DNA from: Pseudomonadota bacterium
GTDB lineage: Bacteria > Bdellovibrionota > Bdellovibrionia > Bdellovibrionales > JAEYZS01
Length of the DNA stretch: 5,199 nt
Direction: 5' to 3'
NCBI GenBank assembly: GCA_023427925.1
Contig: JAEYZS010000094.1
Coordinates: forward strand, 1-5,199
Below are positions 4,952 to 5,199 of this stretch, piece by piece; within the stretch, counting starts at the first letter, position 1; each line of letters begins with the position of its first letter. Under the pieces are notes generated by a model that was not told the DNA's origin, made no database searches, and saw only the letters and a program-made list of their open reading frames with translations. The translations under genes and the position numbers were made by a program.

Positions 4952-5199
4952 AAATACTCGAAACTAAAAATCTAATCCTTAGACACTATACTTCTGACGA
5001 CGCTCAATTTATTATTCGATTACTCAACGAGCCTTCATTTATAAAAAACATTGGCGATAGAAAAGTAAATACCAAAGAAGCTGCAGAAAACTACATCGCC
5101 TCAAGACTTACAGCAAGCTATGAAAAAAATGGTTTTGGGCTCTATATGGTAGAGCTAAAGGACGGCACCCCTATTGGGATGTGTGGACTAGTCAAACGC
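4948..5199 (+). CDS. GNAT-family N-acetyltransferase, RimJ/RimL-like (3' end outside window)
   Basis: The first 84 codons of a gene that runs off the right edge. The N-terminus MKILETKNLILRHYTSDDA is the classic start of the Acetyltransf_3 (RimJ/RimL type) GNAT fold: a T-x-N/R-L-x-L-R strand then a helix beginning with a D-D-A-like turn. It continues through a helical segment with EAAENYI and the strand pair GFGLYMVELKDGTPIGMCGL (residues 62-81), the usual approach to the acetyl-CoA-binding motif A, which lies beyond the window. Such enzymes acetylate protein N-termini, amines or small molecules using acetyl-CoA; the substrate cannot be predicted. The start is GTG, with GGAG at 4939-4942 five bases upstream, and it shares four bases (GTGA) with the DUF167 stop, so translational coupling is expected. 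Confidence 0.9.
   Translation, partial: MKILETKNLILRHYTSDDAQFIIRLLNEPSFIKNIGDRKVNTKEAAENYIASRLTASYEKNGFGLYMVELKDGTPIGMCGLVKR

Overview
The window is about 40% G+C by eye, densely packed and entirely bacterial in character. It reads as a Gram-negative chromosome: two proteins carry classical Sec signal peptides, there is an HU/IHF-type nucleoid protein of the kind found in proteobacteria and their relatives, and there is an EF-P lysyltransferase (EpmA/GenX) homologue. The protein flavour (small lysine-rich secreted proteins, HU/IHF sequence, AT-leaning codons) suggests a Bdellovibrionota or former deltaproteobacterial lineage. That placement is an inference from resemblance, not proof. I see no mobile element, CRISPR array, rRNA or tRNA.

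Layout. At 1-200 is the 3' end of an unidentified plus-strand gene. At 273-1517 is a GT4-like glycosyltransferase, preceded by a good sigma70-type promoter only six bases from its ATG. A 149-bp gap (1518-1666) holds a weak hairpin, an imperfect dyad and a possible promoter. It leads to an HU/IHF-family gene (1667-1975). HU abuts, stop codon to stop codon with no spacer, a convergent minus-strand gene for a secreted lysine-rich protein (1976-2641). Divergent from that, across only 40 bp, is an EpmA-like lysyl-adenylate enzyme (2682-4061) with an extra N-terminal OB-fold-like domain. A 55-bp gap then leads to a compact plus-strand set: a small secreted four-cysteine protein (4117-4689), a DUF167/YggU protein (4664-4951, 26-bp overlap) and the start of a GNAT acetyltransferase (4948 onward, GTGA overlap). 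These last three look like one transcription unit.

How the genes relate. No single pathway links the window. The 4117-to-end cluster is the only clear operon, and it looks like a housekeeping assembly rather than a dedicated system. The points most worth a second look are: a glycosyltransferase whose usual GT4 donor-site residues all appear substituted; an EpmA homologue that keeps an OB-fold-like domain which E. coli EpmA lacks; a shared symmetric -10 element between two divergent genes; and -10-like elements placed so close to three ATGs that leaderless or near-leaderless mRNAs are possible. I found no convincing wholly new multi-gene system.
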